A DNA stretch of 64,000 bases from Solirubrobacter phytolaccae (GTDB lineage: Bacteria; Actinomycetota; Thermoleophilia; Solirubrobacterales; Solirubrobacteraceae): positions 1 through 64,000 of the forward strand of contig NZ_JAPDDP010000041.1 in assembly GCF_027587195.1 (NCBI RefSeq), given 5' to 3'. The notes under the pieces were generated by a model that saw nothing but the letters and a program-made list of their open reading frames with translations, was not told where the DNA came from and searched no databases. This document shows, one piece after another, positions 33,169-42,183 of this stretch; position 1 is the stretch's first letter; every line of letters begins with the position of its first letter. The translations under genes and the position numbers were made by a program.

Positions 33169-34029
33169 TCAGTCCAGGCCTGCGGTAGACAGGATCCGCT
33201 CGCGCAGCGCGTCCCCACGCCCCGCCGAGACCGCCCGCGCGATCCGGTCAGCCGGCATCTCGACACCCCGCGCCGCCGCCAGCTCCTGCAGCTCCTGCCG
33301 CTCCTCGCTCTCCCGCGCGGCCTTCAGGAACAGCCACCCGAACAAGAGGATCGTCACGATCGACCCCTCGACCATCATGATCGCGCCCGCCGCGCTCTGG
33401 TCGTTGGCGGCGCTGATGCCGTGCTCGGCCTGGCCGCGCGCGTACTGCGGGTAGAGCACGGCGCTGGACCACAGCAGCGCGTTGGCGAGCACGCTGCCGA
33501 TCATCCGGATGGCGAGGATGTAGCCGATCTTCCAGCCGTTGCCGAACCAAGCCGGTTTGGGGAGCGGGCCGAGCAGCGCCATCCACATGGCGATCCCGAA
33601 GGACACGAACAGCATGTGCTGAAGCGCGTGGACGGCGTCGTTGCTCACCGCGCCCTGGTAGAGGGCGGGCAGGTGCCAGACGTAGAAGTTCACGGTCCAG
33701 GCCACGAGCGCGACGACCGGATGGCCGAACACGCGCAGCCACGGCACCGCGCGCAGCAGCGGCGCCAGGACGGGACCCGTCAACCCGAGCACGATCAGCA
33801 GCGCGCCGAGGTCGGCGATCAGCAGGTGCTCGAGCATGTGCGCCCAGAACAGCTCCTCGCTCAGCACCGCGAGCGGGGAGGAGAGCGTCAGCGCCATCAG
33901 CACGAGGCCGGCGTAGAAGCACCACTTGCGCCAGGTGGGGGTGGACGTCAGCGAGCGGTTGCGCAGCCAGTAGAGGACGCCGAAGACCAGCATCGGCAGC
34001 AGCTGCAGTGGTGCGAACTCGATCTCCAT
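33169..34029 (-). CDS. Cytochrome c oxidase assembly protein, caa3 CtaG family
   Basis: 286 residues with about seven membrane helices. Family segments include HMLEHLLIADLGA near residue 70, FYVWHLPALY, HALQHMLFV and ANALLWSS, with conserved His residues expected to handle copper. The C-terminal ~60 residues are charged and cytoplasmic. It probably helps insert copper into the oxidase. I prefer ATG 34029; an ATG at 34053 would overlap the divergent start. No oxidase subunits are adjacent. Confidence 0.88.
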   Translation of the reverse strand: MEIEFAPLQLLPMLVFGVLYWLRNRSLTSTPTWRKWCFYAGLVLMALTLSSPLAVLSEELFWAHMLEHLLIADLGALLIVLGLTGPVLAPLLRAVPWLRVFGHPVVALVAWTVNFYVWHLPALYQGAVSNDAVHALQHMLFVSFGIAMWMALLGPLPKPAWFGNGWKIGYILAIRMIGSVLANALLWSSAVLYPQYARGQAEHGISAANDQSAAGAIMMVEGSIVTILLFGWLFLKAARESEERQELQELAAARGVEMPADRIARAVSAGRGDALRERILSTAGLD

Positions 34030-34037
34030 CCGACCGA

Positions 34038-34043
34038 TACCGT
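34038..34043 (+). promoter_or_regulatory. Candidate -10 box TACCGT
   Basis: TACCGT lies 8 nt before the ATG at 34052, within the 22-nt gap between divergent genes. Confidence 0.4.
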
Positions 34044-34051
34044 TGCACGCC

Positions 34052-35170
34052 ATGTCCAGCCGTGAGACGCCGCCCTACCGCGCCGACCACGTCGGCAGCC
34101 TACTGCGCCCGCCGGAATTGCTCCAGGCGCGCGAGGCCTTCGCCAACGGCAAGATCGATGCCGACGAGTTGCGCGGGGTGGAGGACACCGCGATCCGCGA
34201 TGCGGTGAAGCTGCAGGAGGACGTCGGGCTCAGATCGGCCACGGACGGCGAGTTCCGCCGCGCGACCTGGCACATGGACTTCATCTACAGCCTCGGCGGC
34301 GTGCAGAAGACCCCGGGCCAGCTCAAGGTCAAGTTCCACAACGCGGACGGCGACATCGAGTGGACGCCCGCCGCGATGCACGTGGACTCCAAGATCACGC
34401 TCGAGAAGCCGATCTTCGCCGACCACTTCGAGTTCCTGCAGTCGGCCGTGACGACCGCCACGCCCAAGCTCACGATCCCGTCGCCGAGCATGGTCCACTA
34501 CCGCGGCGGCCGCGCCGCGATCGAGGAGTCCGTCTACCCGGACATGGACCAGTTCTGGGCGGATCTCACGAGCGCCTATCGGGACGAGGTACGCGCGCTC
34601 CACGACCTCGGCTGCCGCTACCTGCAGTTCGACGACACGTCGCTCGCCTACCTCAACGACCCGAACCAGCGCGCCGAGATGGCGGCGAAGGTCGACGACG
34701 CCGAGCACCTGCACGAGGCGTACATCCGCCACATCAACGAGGCGCTCGCCGACCGCCCGGAGGGCATGGCGGTCACCACGCACATGTGCCGCGGCAACTT
34801 CCGGTCCAGCTGGGTCGCCGAGGGCGGCTACGACTTCGTCGCCGAGGCGCTCTTCAACGAGCTCGACGTCGACGGCTTCTTCATGGAGTGGGACGACGCC
34901 CGCTCCGGCGGCTTCGAGCCGCTGCGGTTCGTGCCCAAGGGCAAGGTCGTCGTGCTCGGCCTCGTCACCACCAAGAGCGGCGAGCTCGAGACGAAGGAGC
35001 TCCTGAAGCGCCGGATCGAGGAGGCGACCCAGTACGTCGACCTCGACCAGCTCTGCCTCTCGCCCCAGTGCGGCTTCTCCTCGACGGTCGAGGGCAACGC
35101 GCTGACCGTCGAGCAGGAGATCGACAAGCTCCGCCTGGTCGTCGAGACGGCCGAGGAGGTCTGGGGCTAA
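34052..35170 (+). CDS. MetE C-terminal-like methyltransferase (YxjG/YxjH type)
   Basis: 372 residues, one TIM barrel corresponding to the catalytic half of cobalamin-independent methionine synthase. Visible features are RADHVGSLLRP at the N-terminus, YLQFDD, the zinc-ligand region THMCRGNF, and the late Cys in LSPQCGFSS. It lacks the N-terminal domain of full MetE. Known relatives transfer methyl groups from folate or other donors to thiols, but may not complement MetE. The next gene starts immediately after its stop. Confidence 0.88.
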   Translation: MSSRETPPYRADHVGSLLRPPELLQAREAFANGKIDADELRGVEDTAIRDAVKLQEDVGLRSATDGEFRRATWHMDFIYSLGGVQKTPGQLKVKFHNADGDIEWTPAAMHVDSKITLEKPIFADHFEFLQSAVTTATPKLTIPSPSMVHYRGGRAAIEESVYPDMDQFWADLTSAYRDEVRALHDLGCRYLQFDDTSLAYLNDPNQRAEMAAKVDDAEHLHEAYIRHINEALADRPEGMAVTTHMCRGNFRSSWVAEGGYDFVAEALFNELDVDGFFMEWDDARSGGFEPLRFVPKGKVVVLGLVTTKSGELETKELLKRRIEEATQYVDLDQLCLSPQCGFSSTVEGNALTVEQEIDKLRLVVETAEEVWG

Positions 35171-36556
35171 GTGGTGCTCCGGCGCCGACCGCCGCTACTT
35201 CTCGGGGTCGCGGCGGCGGCGCTCGGCGTGGCGCTGACCACGCTGATCCTGTTCGCGCTGCGTGACGTCGCGCCGGTCGTCTCGCTCGGCGTCGTGTACC
35301 TCGTCGTCGTGCTTGCGGTCGCCAGCGTCTGGAACGCGTGGCTCGGCCTGGGCACGGCACTCGCCAGCGCGCTCGCGTTCAACTTCTTCCACATCCCGCC
35401 GACCGGCCGCTTCACGATCACGGGCGGCGAGAACTGGGTCGCGCTGATCGTCTTCTTCGGCGCGGCCGTGCTGGCGTCGTCGCTGACCGAGCTGGCCCGG
35501 CGGCGCACGATCGAGGCCGAGGAGCGCCGCCAGGAAGCTGACCTGAGCGCCGAGATGGCGCGGCTGCTGCTCCGCGGCGGGCGCTTGGAGGAGGCGCTGC
35601 CGGCCGTGGCCGAGCGGCTCGCCCGTGCCCTGGACGCGCCCAGCGCGTCGATCGTCGCCCGCGCCGAGCCCGGCACCTTCCCGCTGCGCGAGGGCCCGCG
35701 CCAGATCGGCACGCTGACCGTCGACGCGCCGGAGCCGGTGCTGCGCCGCATCCAGGTGCGCATCGTGCCGTCGCTCGAAGCGCTCCTCGCGGCGGCGTTG
35801 GAGCGCGACGCCCTGATGAACGACGCGGTCGAGACCGCCGCGCTGCGCCGCTCCGACGTGATCAAGACCGCGCTCCTGCGCTCCGTCAGCCACGACCTGC
35901 GCTCCCCGCTGACGGCGATCCTGACGAGTGCCGAGGCGCTGAAGCTCGCCCCGGACGAGCGGGTCGAGCTGGCCGAGGCGATCACCGAGGAAGCCACGCG
36001 GCTGAGCCGCCTCATCGACAACCTGCTCGACCTCTCGCGGCTCGAGGCGGGCGCCGCCGAGGCCCGCCCCGAGTGGTCCTCGATCGAGGAGGTCCTCACC
36101 GCCGCGATCGACGACGTCCCGTCCGGCGACTTCAAGCTCTCCGTCGACACCGACCTCCCGCCCGTCAAGGCCGACGCCGCCCAGCTCGAACGCGCCTTCG
36201 CGAACCTGCTCGAGAACGCCCAGCGCCACTCCGGCGGCCATCCGGTGTCGGTGCGTGCGCGGGACGTCGGCGGCCGCATCCTCGTCCGCGTCGTCGACCG
36301 CGGCCCGGGCGTCCCCAAGGCCCACCAGGAGCGGATCTTCGAGCCCTTCTACCGCAGCGGCTCCCGCGGCTCCGGCCTGGGCCTGGCGATCGTCCGCGGC
36401 TTCGTCGAGGCCAACGGCGGCCGCGTCTGGGTCGAGTCCCTGCCCGACCAGGCGACCTCGTTCGTGGTCGAGCTCCCGGTGCCGGTGTCGTCGGACCCCA
36501 CGGGAGAACCCCTGGTTCCGAACACGCAAAATGACAGGGAAGAACGGTCGCCTTAG
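35171..36556 (+). CDS. kdpD: KdpD C-terminal half: DUF4118 membrane domain plus histidine kinase
   Basis: 461 residues. Three or four membrane helices with the KdpD-type segment FNFFHIPPTGRFTI (about 10-105) precede a GAF-like linker. HisKA has H241 in SHDLRSPLTAI, and the ATPase has NLLENAQRHS, DRGPGVP and GSGLGLAI. It corresponds to the C-terminal half of KdpD and lacks the N-terminal KdpD/USP part, which occurs as a separate gene at 52236. It should phosphorylate KdpE to control kdpFABC. The GTG start directly follows the upstream stop. Confidence 0.9.
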   Translation: MVLRRRPPLLLGVAAAALGVALTTLILFALRDVAPVVSLGVVYLVVVLAVASVWNAWLGLGTALASALAFNFFHIPPTGRFTITGGENWVALIVFFGAAVLASSLTELARRRTIEAEERRQEADLSAEMARLLLRGGRLEEALPAVAERLARALDAPSASIVARAEPGTFPLREGPRQIGTLTVDAPEPVLRRIQVRIVPSLEALLAAALERDALMNDAVETAALRRSDVIKTALLRSVSHDLRSPLTAILTSAEALKLAPDERVELAEAITEEATRLSRLIDNLLDLSRLEAGAAEARPEWSSIEEVLTAAIDDVPSGDFKLSVDTDLPPVKADAAQLERAFANLLENAQRHSGGHPVSVRARDVGGRILVRVVDRGPGVPKAHQERIFEPFYRSGSRGSGLGLAIVRGFVEANGGRVWVESLPDQATSFVVELPVPVSSDPTGEPLVPNTQNDREERSP

Positions 36557-36572
36557 CGGTAGACCATTGGGT

Positions 36573-36731
36573 GTGATCGCGGACGCCCTCAAGACGATCT
36601 TGGAGCTCTCACCCGCCGGGCTCGCGCTGTTCGCGCTGTGGATGCTGCCGGACTGGCTGCGCAAGTGGATCGAGCTTCGCGCGGCGTGGACGGCGTCGAA
36701 CCAGCAGGACCGCGGAGCCGGCGGGTCTTAA
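36573..36731 (+). CDS. Small putative membrane protein
   Basis: 52 residues from GTG 36573, 16 nt after the kinase gene. One hydrophobic segment (about 12-25: PAGLALFALWMLPDW) is followed by a basic/aromatic stretch (LRKWIELRAAW) and a polar tail. It has coding-type composition but no recognised family. It may be part of the kinase transcript. Confidence 0.45.
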   Translation: MIADALKTILELSPAGLALFALWMLPDWLRKWIELRAAWTASNQQDRGAGGS

Positions 36732-36866
36732 CGACATCTGTATGCCGGGCTCCGCGATCTAGAGGAGCCCTTCACGCGAGCGGGCCGATGATCACCGTGT
36801 GCCTGCTTCCTCCCCAGAGCCGCCGCGGCGGCCCGAGCACCAGTTCGCCATGCCGAAGGTCACGCC

Positions 36867-37883
36867 GTGCCCGGTCACGCCGGCGCGGCCGACGGCCGGC
36901 TGGTGATCACCGACGCGGCCCACTACCTCCGCGGCGTTCGCCAACCGGGCACGCCGCTGAGCCTCACTGCCGCCGCTGCGCACCCACGCAGCGGCGGCAG
37001 TTTCGTCTGGGTCGAGCTGTTCGAGCCGACCGACGAGGAGCTGCGCGCGCTGAGCGAGGGCTTCGGCCTGCACGAGCTCGCGATCGAGGACACCCGTCGC
37101 GCGCATCAGCGCCCGAAGGTGGAGGCCTACGACGACTTCCACCTGCTCGTCCTGCGCACCGCGCGCAACACGCCCGACCGCGCGACCGTCCTGTTCGGCG
37201 AGGTCCACCTGTTCCTGGGCGTCGGCTTCGTGATCGTGGTGCGGCACGGCGACGGCGAGGTCCGCGCGAACGTCCGGCCTGAGCTGCTCAAGCACGGCCC
37301 GGCGGCCGTCGTCTACGGCATCCTCGACGCGATCGTCGACGACCTCGAACCGGTCGTGGAGGAGATCGAGAACGACATCGAGGCGGTCGAGGCCGAGATC
37401 TTCGCCCGCCGCGTCGACGCCACCGAGCGCATCTACGAGCTCAAGCAGCAGGTCAACCACCTCTACCGTGCCGTCCACCCGCTCCTGATCCCGCTCGAGG
37501 CGATGGAGCACGGCCAGTTCAAGGACGTCAGCCCGGCGCTCGCCCGCTACTTCCGCGACGCCACCGACCACGTCCGCCGCCTGCACGACGAGATCGTCGC
37601 CCAGCGCGAGCAGCTCACGAGCGTCTTCGAGGCGAGCGCGGCACTGGCCAACCAGCGCCAGACGGCGACGATCCGTCAGCTGACGGTCGTCGCCACGGTC
37701 TTCCTGCCGCTCGGCTTCGTCGTCGGCTTCTTCGGCCAGAACTTCGCATGGCTCACGGAGCGCGTCGACTCCCCGGCCGCCTTCTTCGGGCTGGGCCTGG
37801 GGAGCCTCGCGCTCTCGTGCGCCGTGCTGTACGCCTGGCTCAGGCGCCCAGCAGACCGTGCACGACCAGGTCGATCAGCTTGA
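36867..37883 (+). CDS. corA: CorA-family magnesium/cobalt channel with GQN signature
   Basis: 338 residues. A cytoplasmic funnel (1-~275) with long charged helices precedes two C-terminal membrane helices ([22 protein letters not shown] and [20 protein letters not shown]). The pore signature GMN is replaced by GQN, a known type of variant whose selectivity may differ. The GTG start was chosen from the family N-terminus. The 3' end overlaps kdpB (opposite strand) by 44 nt. Confidence 0.88.
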   Translation: MPGHAGAADGRLVITDAAHYLRGVRQPGTPLSLTAAAAHPRSGGSFVWVELFEPTDEELRALSEGFGLHELAIEDTRRAHQRPKVEAYDDFHLLVLRTARNTPDRATVLFGEVHLFLGVGFVIVVRHGDGEVRANVRPELLKHGPAAVVYGILDAIVDDLEPVVEEIENDIEAVEAEIFARRVDATERIYELKQQVNHLYRAVHPLLIPLEAMEHGQFKDVSPALARYFRDATDHVRRLHDEIVAQREQLTSVFEASAALANQRQTATIRQLTVVATVFLPLGFVVGFFGQNFAWLTERVDSPAAFFGLGLGSLALSCAVLYAWLRRPADRARPGRSA

Positions 37884-39891
37884 TGCCCACGAACGGGGCG
37901 ATCAGGCCGCCGAGGCCGTAGATCAGCAGGTTGCGGCGCAGCAGCGCGGTCGCGCCCGCCGCCTTGTACTTCACGCCGCGCAGGGCGATCGGGACGAGCA
38001 GCGGGATCACGATCGCGTTGAAGACGATCGCCGAGATGATCGCCGACTGGGGCGTGCCCAGGTCCATGACGTTCAGCTTCGCCAAAGGGCCTTCGGACTC
38101 GCCCGCCGCCGCGTAGGTGGCGACGAAGATCGCGGGGAGGATCGCGAAGTACTTGGCGATGTCGTTGGCGATGCTGAAGGTCGTCAGCGCACCGCGGGTG
38201 ATCAGGAGCTGCTTGCCGACCTCGACGATCTCGATCAGCTTGGTCGGGTTGGAGTCCAGGTCGACCATGTTGCCGGCCTCGCGGGCGGCCTGGGTGCCGG
38301 TGTTCATGGCCACGCCGACGTCGGCCTGGGCGAGCGCGGGTGCGTCGTTGGTGCCGTCGCCGGTCATGGCGACGAGGCGGCCGTGGGACTGCTCCTCCTT
38401 GATCAGCTCGAGCTTGCGCTCCGGGGTGGCCTCGGCGAGGAAGTCGTCGACGCCGGCCTCCTCGGCGATCTTGGCGGCGGTCAGGCGGTTGTCGCCGGTG
38501 ACCATGATCGTGCGGATGCCCATCGCGCGCAGCTGCTCGAAGCGGGCGCGCATGCCGTCCTTGACGGTGTCCTTCAGATGGATCACGCCGAGGACCTGCG
38601 CGTCGCGGGCGACGGCCAGCGGCGTGCCGCCGTCGCGGGCAATCTTTCCCAGGACCGACCGCAGCTCGTGCGGCGCCTGGCCGCCCTCGGCCTCGACGAA
38701 GGCGATGATCGCGTCGCCGGCGCCCTTGCGCAGGCGGGTGCCCTCGTGGTCGATGCCGCTCATGCGCGTCTCGGCGGTGAAGGGGACGAACGCGTGGGTG
38801 CCGAGCTCACGCTCGCGCAGCCCGTAGCGCTTGGCCAGCACCACGATCGAGCGGCCCTCGGGCGTCTCGTCGGCCAGCGAAGCGAGCTGCGCGGCCTCGG
38901 CGAGCGCGACCTCCTCGACGCCCGGCATCGGTACGAACTCGGAGGCCTGGCGGTTGCCGAGCGTGATCGTGCCGGTCTTGTCGAGCAGCAGCACGTCCAC
39001 GTCGCCACTCGCCTCCACGGCGCGCCCGCTCAGCGCGAGCACGTTGCGCCGCACGAGCCGGTCCATGCCGGCGATGCCGATCGCGCTCAGCAGCGCCCCG
39101 ATCGTCGTCGGGATGAGCGCCACCAGCAACGCGATCAGCGTCGTCAAGGACACGTCCGTGCCGGCGAAGTCCGCGAACGGCTTGAGCGCGACGACCACGA
39201 CGAGGAAGACCAGCGTGAGCCCGGCGAGCAGGATGTTCAGCGCGATCTCGTTCGGCGTCTTGCGCCGCTCGGCGCCCTCGACCAGGTTGATCATCCGGTC
39301 CAGGAACGACTTGCCGGGCTCCTGCGTGATCTCGACCACGATCAGGTCGGACAGCACCCGTGTGCCGCCGGTGACCGCGGACCGATCACCGCCGGACTCG
39401 CGGATGACCGGGGCCGACTCGCCGGTGATCGCCGACTCGTCCACGGAGGCGATGCCGTCGATCACGGTGCCGTCGCCGGGGATGACCTCACCGGCCGCGA
39501 CGAGCACGATGTCCCCGCGGGTGAGGTCGGACGCGGCGACTTCCCCACCGTCGCGCAGCCGCGCGGTGGTGGTCTTCCGCATCGCGCGCAGCGACGCGGC
39601 CTGCGCGCGGCCGCGGCCCTCGGCCAGCGCCTCCGCCAGGTTGGCGAAGACGACGGTCAGCCACAGCCAGACGGCGATCGTGACCGTGAACCAGCGCGGG
39701 TCGTCACCGCCGCCGACCACGGCGGCGACGGTCGTCATGACCGCGCCGACCTCGACCACGAACATCACCGGGTTGCGCAGTTGCACGCGCGGGTCGAGCT
39801 TGCGCAGCGCGTCCAGCAGGACCGAGCGGGACGGCCGCATCGGCGCGGGACGCTGCGGGGGAGCGGCGGGGGGAGTGGCTACGGCGGTCAT
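37840..39891 (-). CDS. kdpB: KdpB, ATPase subunit of the potassium pump
   Basis: 683 residues, P-type ATPase. The phosphorylated Asp is in LDKTGTIT, the actuator motif is [10 protein letters not shown], and the hinge is [21 protein letters not shown]. Membrane helices surround these. It energises K+ uptake through KdpA. The start overlaps the kdpC stop (ATGA). Length and motifs are normal for the family. Confidence 0.97.
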   Translation of the reverse strand: MTAVATPPAAPPQRPAPMRPSRSVLLDALRKLDPRVQLRNPVMFVVEVGAVMTTVAAVVGGGDDPRWFTVTIAVWLWLTVVFANLAEALAEGRGRAQAASLRAMRKTTTARLRDGGEVAASDLTRGDIVLVAAGEVIPGDGTVIDGIASVDESAITGESAPVIRESGGDRSAVTGGTRVLSDLIVVEITQEPGKSFLDRMINLVEGAERRKTPNEIALNILLAGLTLVFLVVVVALKPFADFAGTDVSLTTLIALLVALIPTTIGALLSAIGIAGMDRLVRRNVLALSGRAVEASGDVDVLLLDKTGTITLGNRQASEFVPMPGVEEVALAEAAQLASLADETPEGRSIVVLAKRYGLRERELGTHAFVPFTAETRMSGIDHEGTRLRKGAGDAIIAFVEAEGGQAPHELRSVLGKIARDGGTPLAVARDAQVLGVIHLKDTVKDGMRARFEQLRAMGIRTIMVTGDNRLTAAKIAEEAGVDDFLAEATPERKLELIKEEQSHGRLVAMTGDGTNDAPALAQADVGVAMNTGTQAAREAGNMVDLDSNPTKLIEIVEVGKQLLITRGALTTFSIANDIAKYFAILPAIFVATYAAAGESEGPLAKLNVMDLGTPQSAIISAIVFNAIVIPLLVPIALRGVKYKAAGATALLRRNLLIYGLGGLIAPFVGIKLIDLVVHGLLGA

Positions 39892-40367
39892 CGGTCCAGC
39901 GCCTCGTTGAGCTTGGTGGTGTTGACGTGCCCGTCGTCGCCGACCAGGGCGAGCACTTCGGCTTCGGGCAGGCTGCGGACGCGGGCGATCCGGCGGGCCT
40001 GGATGACGGCGTTCTCATGGGAGATGTCGGGGTCGACGCCGGAGGCCGAGGTCGTCACGGCATCCATCGGCGGCTCGGCACCGTCGTTCATCGCCCGGTA
40101 GGCCGCGATCTGCTCGAGGTAGAAGTACTTCGCGCTGCTCGAGTTCGGGCCGCGGTTGGAGAAGGCGGTCGCGTCGGCGGAGTAGTCGGTCTGCGACGGA
40201 CGCGGCTGGAAGTAGCGCGCGTCGCCGACATGCGTGGCCTCGGCCAGGACGACTTCCCGCGTGGGGATGACCTGGACGATGCCCGTGACCGCGAGCGGAT
40301 ACACGAGGCCGAGCAGCACGGTGGACGCGAGCACGGCGACGATGGAGGAGATGAGGGTGCGTTTCAT
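39888..40367 (-). CDS. kdpC: KdpC, potassium pump subunit
   Basis: 159 residues. One N-terminal membrane helix (about 5-30) precedes a periplasmic-type domain with the family motifs [15 protein letters not shown] and [12 protein letters not shown]. KdpC stabilises the KdpA-KdpB complex. The start ATG shares one base with the kdpA stop. Confidence 0.96.
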   Translation of the reverse strand: MKRTLISSIVAVLASTVLLGLVYPLAVTGIVQVIPTREVVLAEATHVGDARYFQPRPSQTDYSADATAFSNRGPNSSSAKYFYLEQIAAYRAMNDGAEPPMDAVTTSASGVDPDISHENAVIQARRIARVRSLPEAEVLALVGDDGHVNTTKLNEALDR

Positions 40368-41887
40368 CAGAAGAGTTGGGTCGTCAGGCCCTGGACCACA
40401 GGTCCGAGGAGCAGGGCGGGGAGGAAGGTGAGGGCGCCGACGATCACGACCGTGGCGGTGATCAGGCCGGCGAACGTGGGCGTGTCGGTGCGCATGGTCC
40501 CGAGGCCGGCGGGCGCGACCCGCTTGGTGGCGAGCGCGCCGGCGACGGCGAGCGTCAGGACGATCGGCGCGAAGCGGCCGATCAGCATCGTCAGGCCGCC
40601 GAGCAGGTCGGCGAACGTGACGCCGGTGTAGCCCGCGAAGGCCGAGCCGTTGTTGTTCGCCTGCGACATGTAGGCGTACAGCGACTCGGAGAAGCCCTGG
40701 GGGCCGGCGGCGTAGATCGAGGCCTGGCCGTAGTCGGTGGAGATCGCGATGCTCGTGGTGACGAGCACGGCGAGCGGCGTCACCAGCAGCGCGAGCACGA
40801 TCAGCTTGATCTCGCGGCCCTCGAGCTTCTTGCCGAGGAACTCCGGCGTGCGGCCGACCATCAGGCCGCCGATGAAGACGGCGAGCAGGACGTAGAGCAG
40901 CATCGTGTAGAGCCCGGTGCCGACGCCGCCGAAGATCGACTCGCCGAAGGCGAGGTTGACCATCGGGACGAGGCCGCCGATGCCGGTGAGCGACTCGAAC
41001 GCGGCGTTCACCGCACCGGTCGAGGTCGCGGTCGTCACGACGGTCCACAGCGCGCTGCCGCCCGTGCCGAACCGCAGCTCCTTGCCCTCGAGGTTCGCGC
41101 CGGTGAGCCCGGCGGCCTGCTGCGCGGGTGTCGCCTGCAGCTCGGCGAGGTAGACGACCACGACGCCCGCCAGGAAGATCGCGAACATCACGCCGAAGAT
41201 CGTCCATCCCTGCCGGGCCGAGCCGACCATCCGCCCGTAGGTGAAGGTCAGCGACGCCGGGATGGCGAGCATCGCCAGCATCTCGAGGACGTTCGTGAGC
41301 CCGTTCGGGTTCTCGAACGGCATCGCGGAGTTCACGTTGAAGAACCCGCCGCCGTTGGTCCCGAGGACCTTGATGATCTCCTGCGAGGCGACCGGCAGGT
41401 CAAGTGACTGCACGACGCCCTGGGAGGCGAGGATCAGCGCGCCGACGAACGAGATCGGCAGCAGGATGCGCACGACGGCACGTGTGAGGTCCTCGAAGAA
41501 GTTGCCGAGCGGCCGGCCCGCGATGCCGCGGATCAGCACGATCGCGACGACGAGGCCGACCGCGGCGCTGACGAAGTTCTGCACCGCGAGCCCGACCATC
41601 TGGATGAAGCCCGTGAGCGTCGTCTCGCCCGCGTAGTACTGCCAGTTCGTGTTCGTGACGAACGATGAAGTGGTGTTGAAGGAGAGGTCCCACGGCATCC
41701 GGGCGCGCAGGACGAGGTAGAGGAACAGCCACGAGAGGACCGAGAAGGTGATGAGGCTGACCGCGTACTGCTTCCAGGTCTGCGGCCGGCGCGCCTCGTA
41801 GGTGAAGACGCGCGCGATGTAGCCACCGAGCAGCGGCACGATCGCCAGCAGCACGGCGCAGAAGACGATGAGCTGAACCCAGGCCAT
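40367..41887 (-). CDS. kdpA: KdpA, potassium-translocating subunit
   Basis: 506 residues, about ten membrane helices. The four selectivity-filter regions are visible: VTNTNWQYYAGE, GTNGGGFFNVNSAMPFENP, TSTGAVNAAF and ANNNGSAFAGY. It is shorter than the enterobacterial protein, but all the filter regions are present. It lies between kdpF and kdpC in a tightly spaced minus-strand operon. Confidence 0.97.
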   Translation of the reverse strand: MAWVQLIVFCAVLLAIVPLLGGYIARVFTYEARRPQTWKQYAVSLITFSVLSWLFLYLVLRARMPWDLSFNTTSSFVTNTNWQYYAGETTLTGFIQMVGLAVQNFVSAAVGLVVAIVLIRGIAGRPLGNFFEDLTRAVVRILLPISFVGALILASQGVVQSLDLPVASQEIIKVLGTNGGGFFNVNSAMPFENPNGLTNVLEMLAMLAIPASLTFTYGRMVGSARQGWTIFGVMFAIFLAGVVVVYLAELQATPAQQAAGLTGANLEGKELRFGTGGSALWTVVTTATSTGAVNAAFESLTGIGGLVPMVNLAFGESIFGGVGTGLYTMLLYVLLAVFIGGLMVGRTPEFLGKKLEGREIKLIVLALLVTPLAVLVTTSIAISTDYGQASIYAAGPQGFSESLYAYMSQANNNGSAFAGYTGVTFADLLGGLTMLIGRFAPIVLTLAVAGALATKRVAPAGLGTMRTDTPTFAGLITATVVIVGALTFLPALLLGPVVQGLTTQLF

Positions 41888-41889
41888 GG

Positions 41890-41979
41890 CTAGAGCCGCT
41901 CCCCGCGCACCAGCGCGTACAGGAGGAAGCCCGCCAGGAGGGCGGAGATGACGAGACCCAACGCGTCGGCGGCGCTCAT
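41890..41979 (-). CDS. kdpF: KdpF, small lipid-like stabiliser
   Basis: 29 residues with a single membrane helix (LGLVISALLAGFLLYALVRG) and a basic/acidic end (GERL), typical KdpF length and sequence. It ends 2 nt before kdpA, and its start overlaps the stop of another microprotein (ATGA). Confidence 0.9.
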   Translation of the reverse strand: MSAADALGLVISALLAGFLLYALVRGERL

Positions 41980-42056
41980 ATGCGGTCCACCAGGGCGATC
42001 AGGCCGTAGAGCGCGAGAAAGGCCACCAGGGCCAGTGCGACGGCGACGAAATCCAT
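41976..42056 (-). CDS. 26-residue membrane microprotein upstream of kdpF
   Basis: 26 residues, a single hydrophobic helix ([20 protein letters not shown]) starting MDF and ending DRI. It is translationally coupled to kdpF by a 4-base overlap, and GCAAGG lies just before its ATG. Similar tiny hydrophobic genes ahead of kdpF exist in other actinobacterial operons, from memory. It is probably a second KdpF-like subunit. Confidence 0.7.
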   Translation of the reverse strand: MDFVAVALALVAFLALYGLIALVDRI

Positions 42057-42183
42057 GCCTTGCAGGCTGGAACCGCGCCCCTCAAGGACCCGTACAGACT
42101 CCGGCGCGCCGCATACAGATCCCGTAAAGGCGGTTTCCCCCGTCCGTGGGGCCTTGTATTCAAGATGTGCACCAGGGGTCCGA

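Noticed and set aside
36732-36866. Mg2+ riboswitch before corA
   Set aside because: The 135-nt gap has a GC-rich palindrome (GCCGCCGCGGCGGC), but no recognisable M-box or similar structure.
37858-40101. Plus-strand frame of ~750 codons across kdpB/kdpC
   Set aside because: kdpB and kdpC on the minus strand carry all diagnostic motifs; this frame is a composition artefact.
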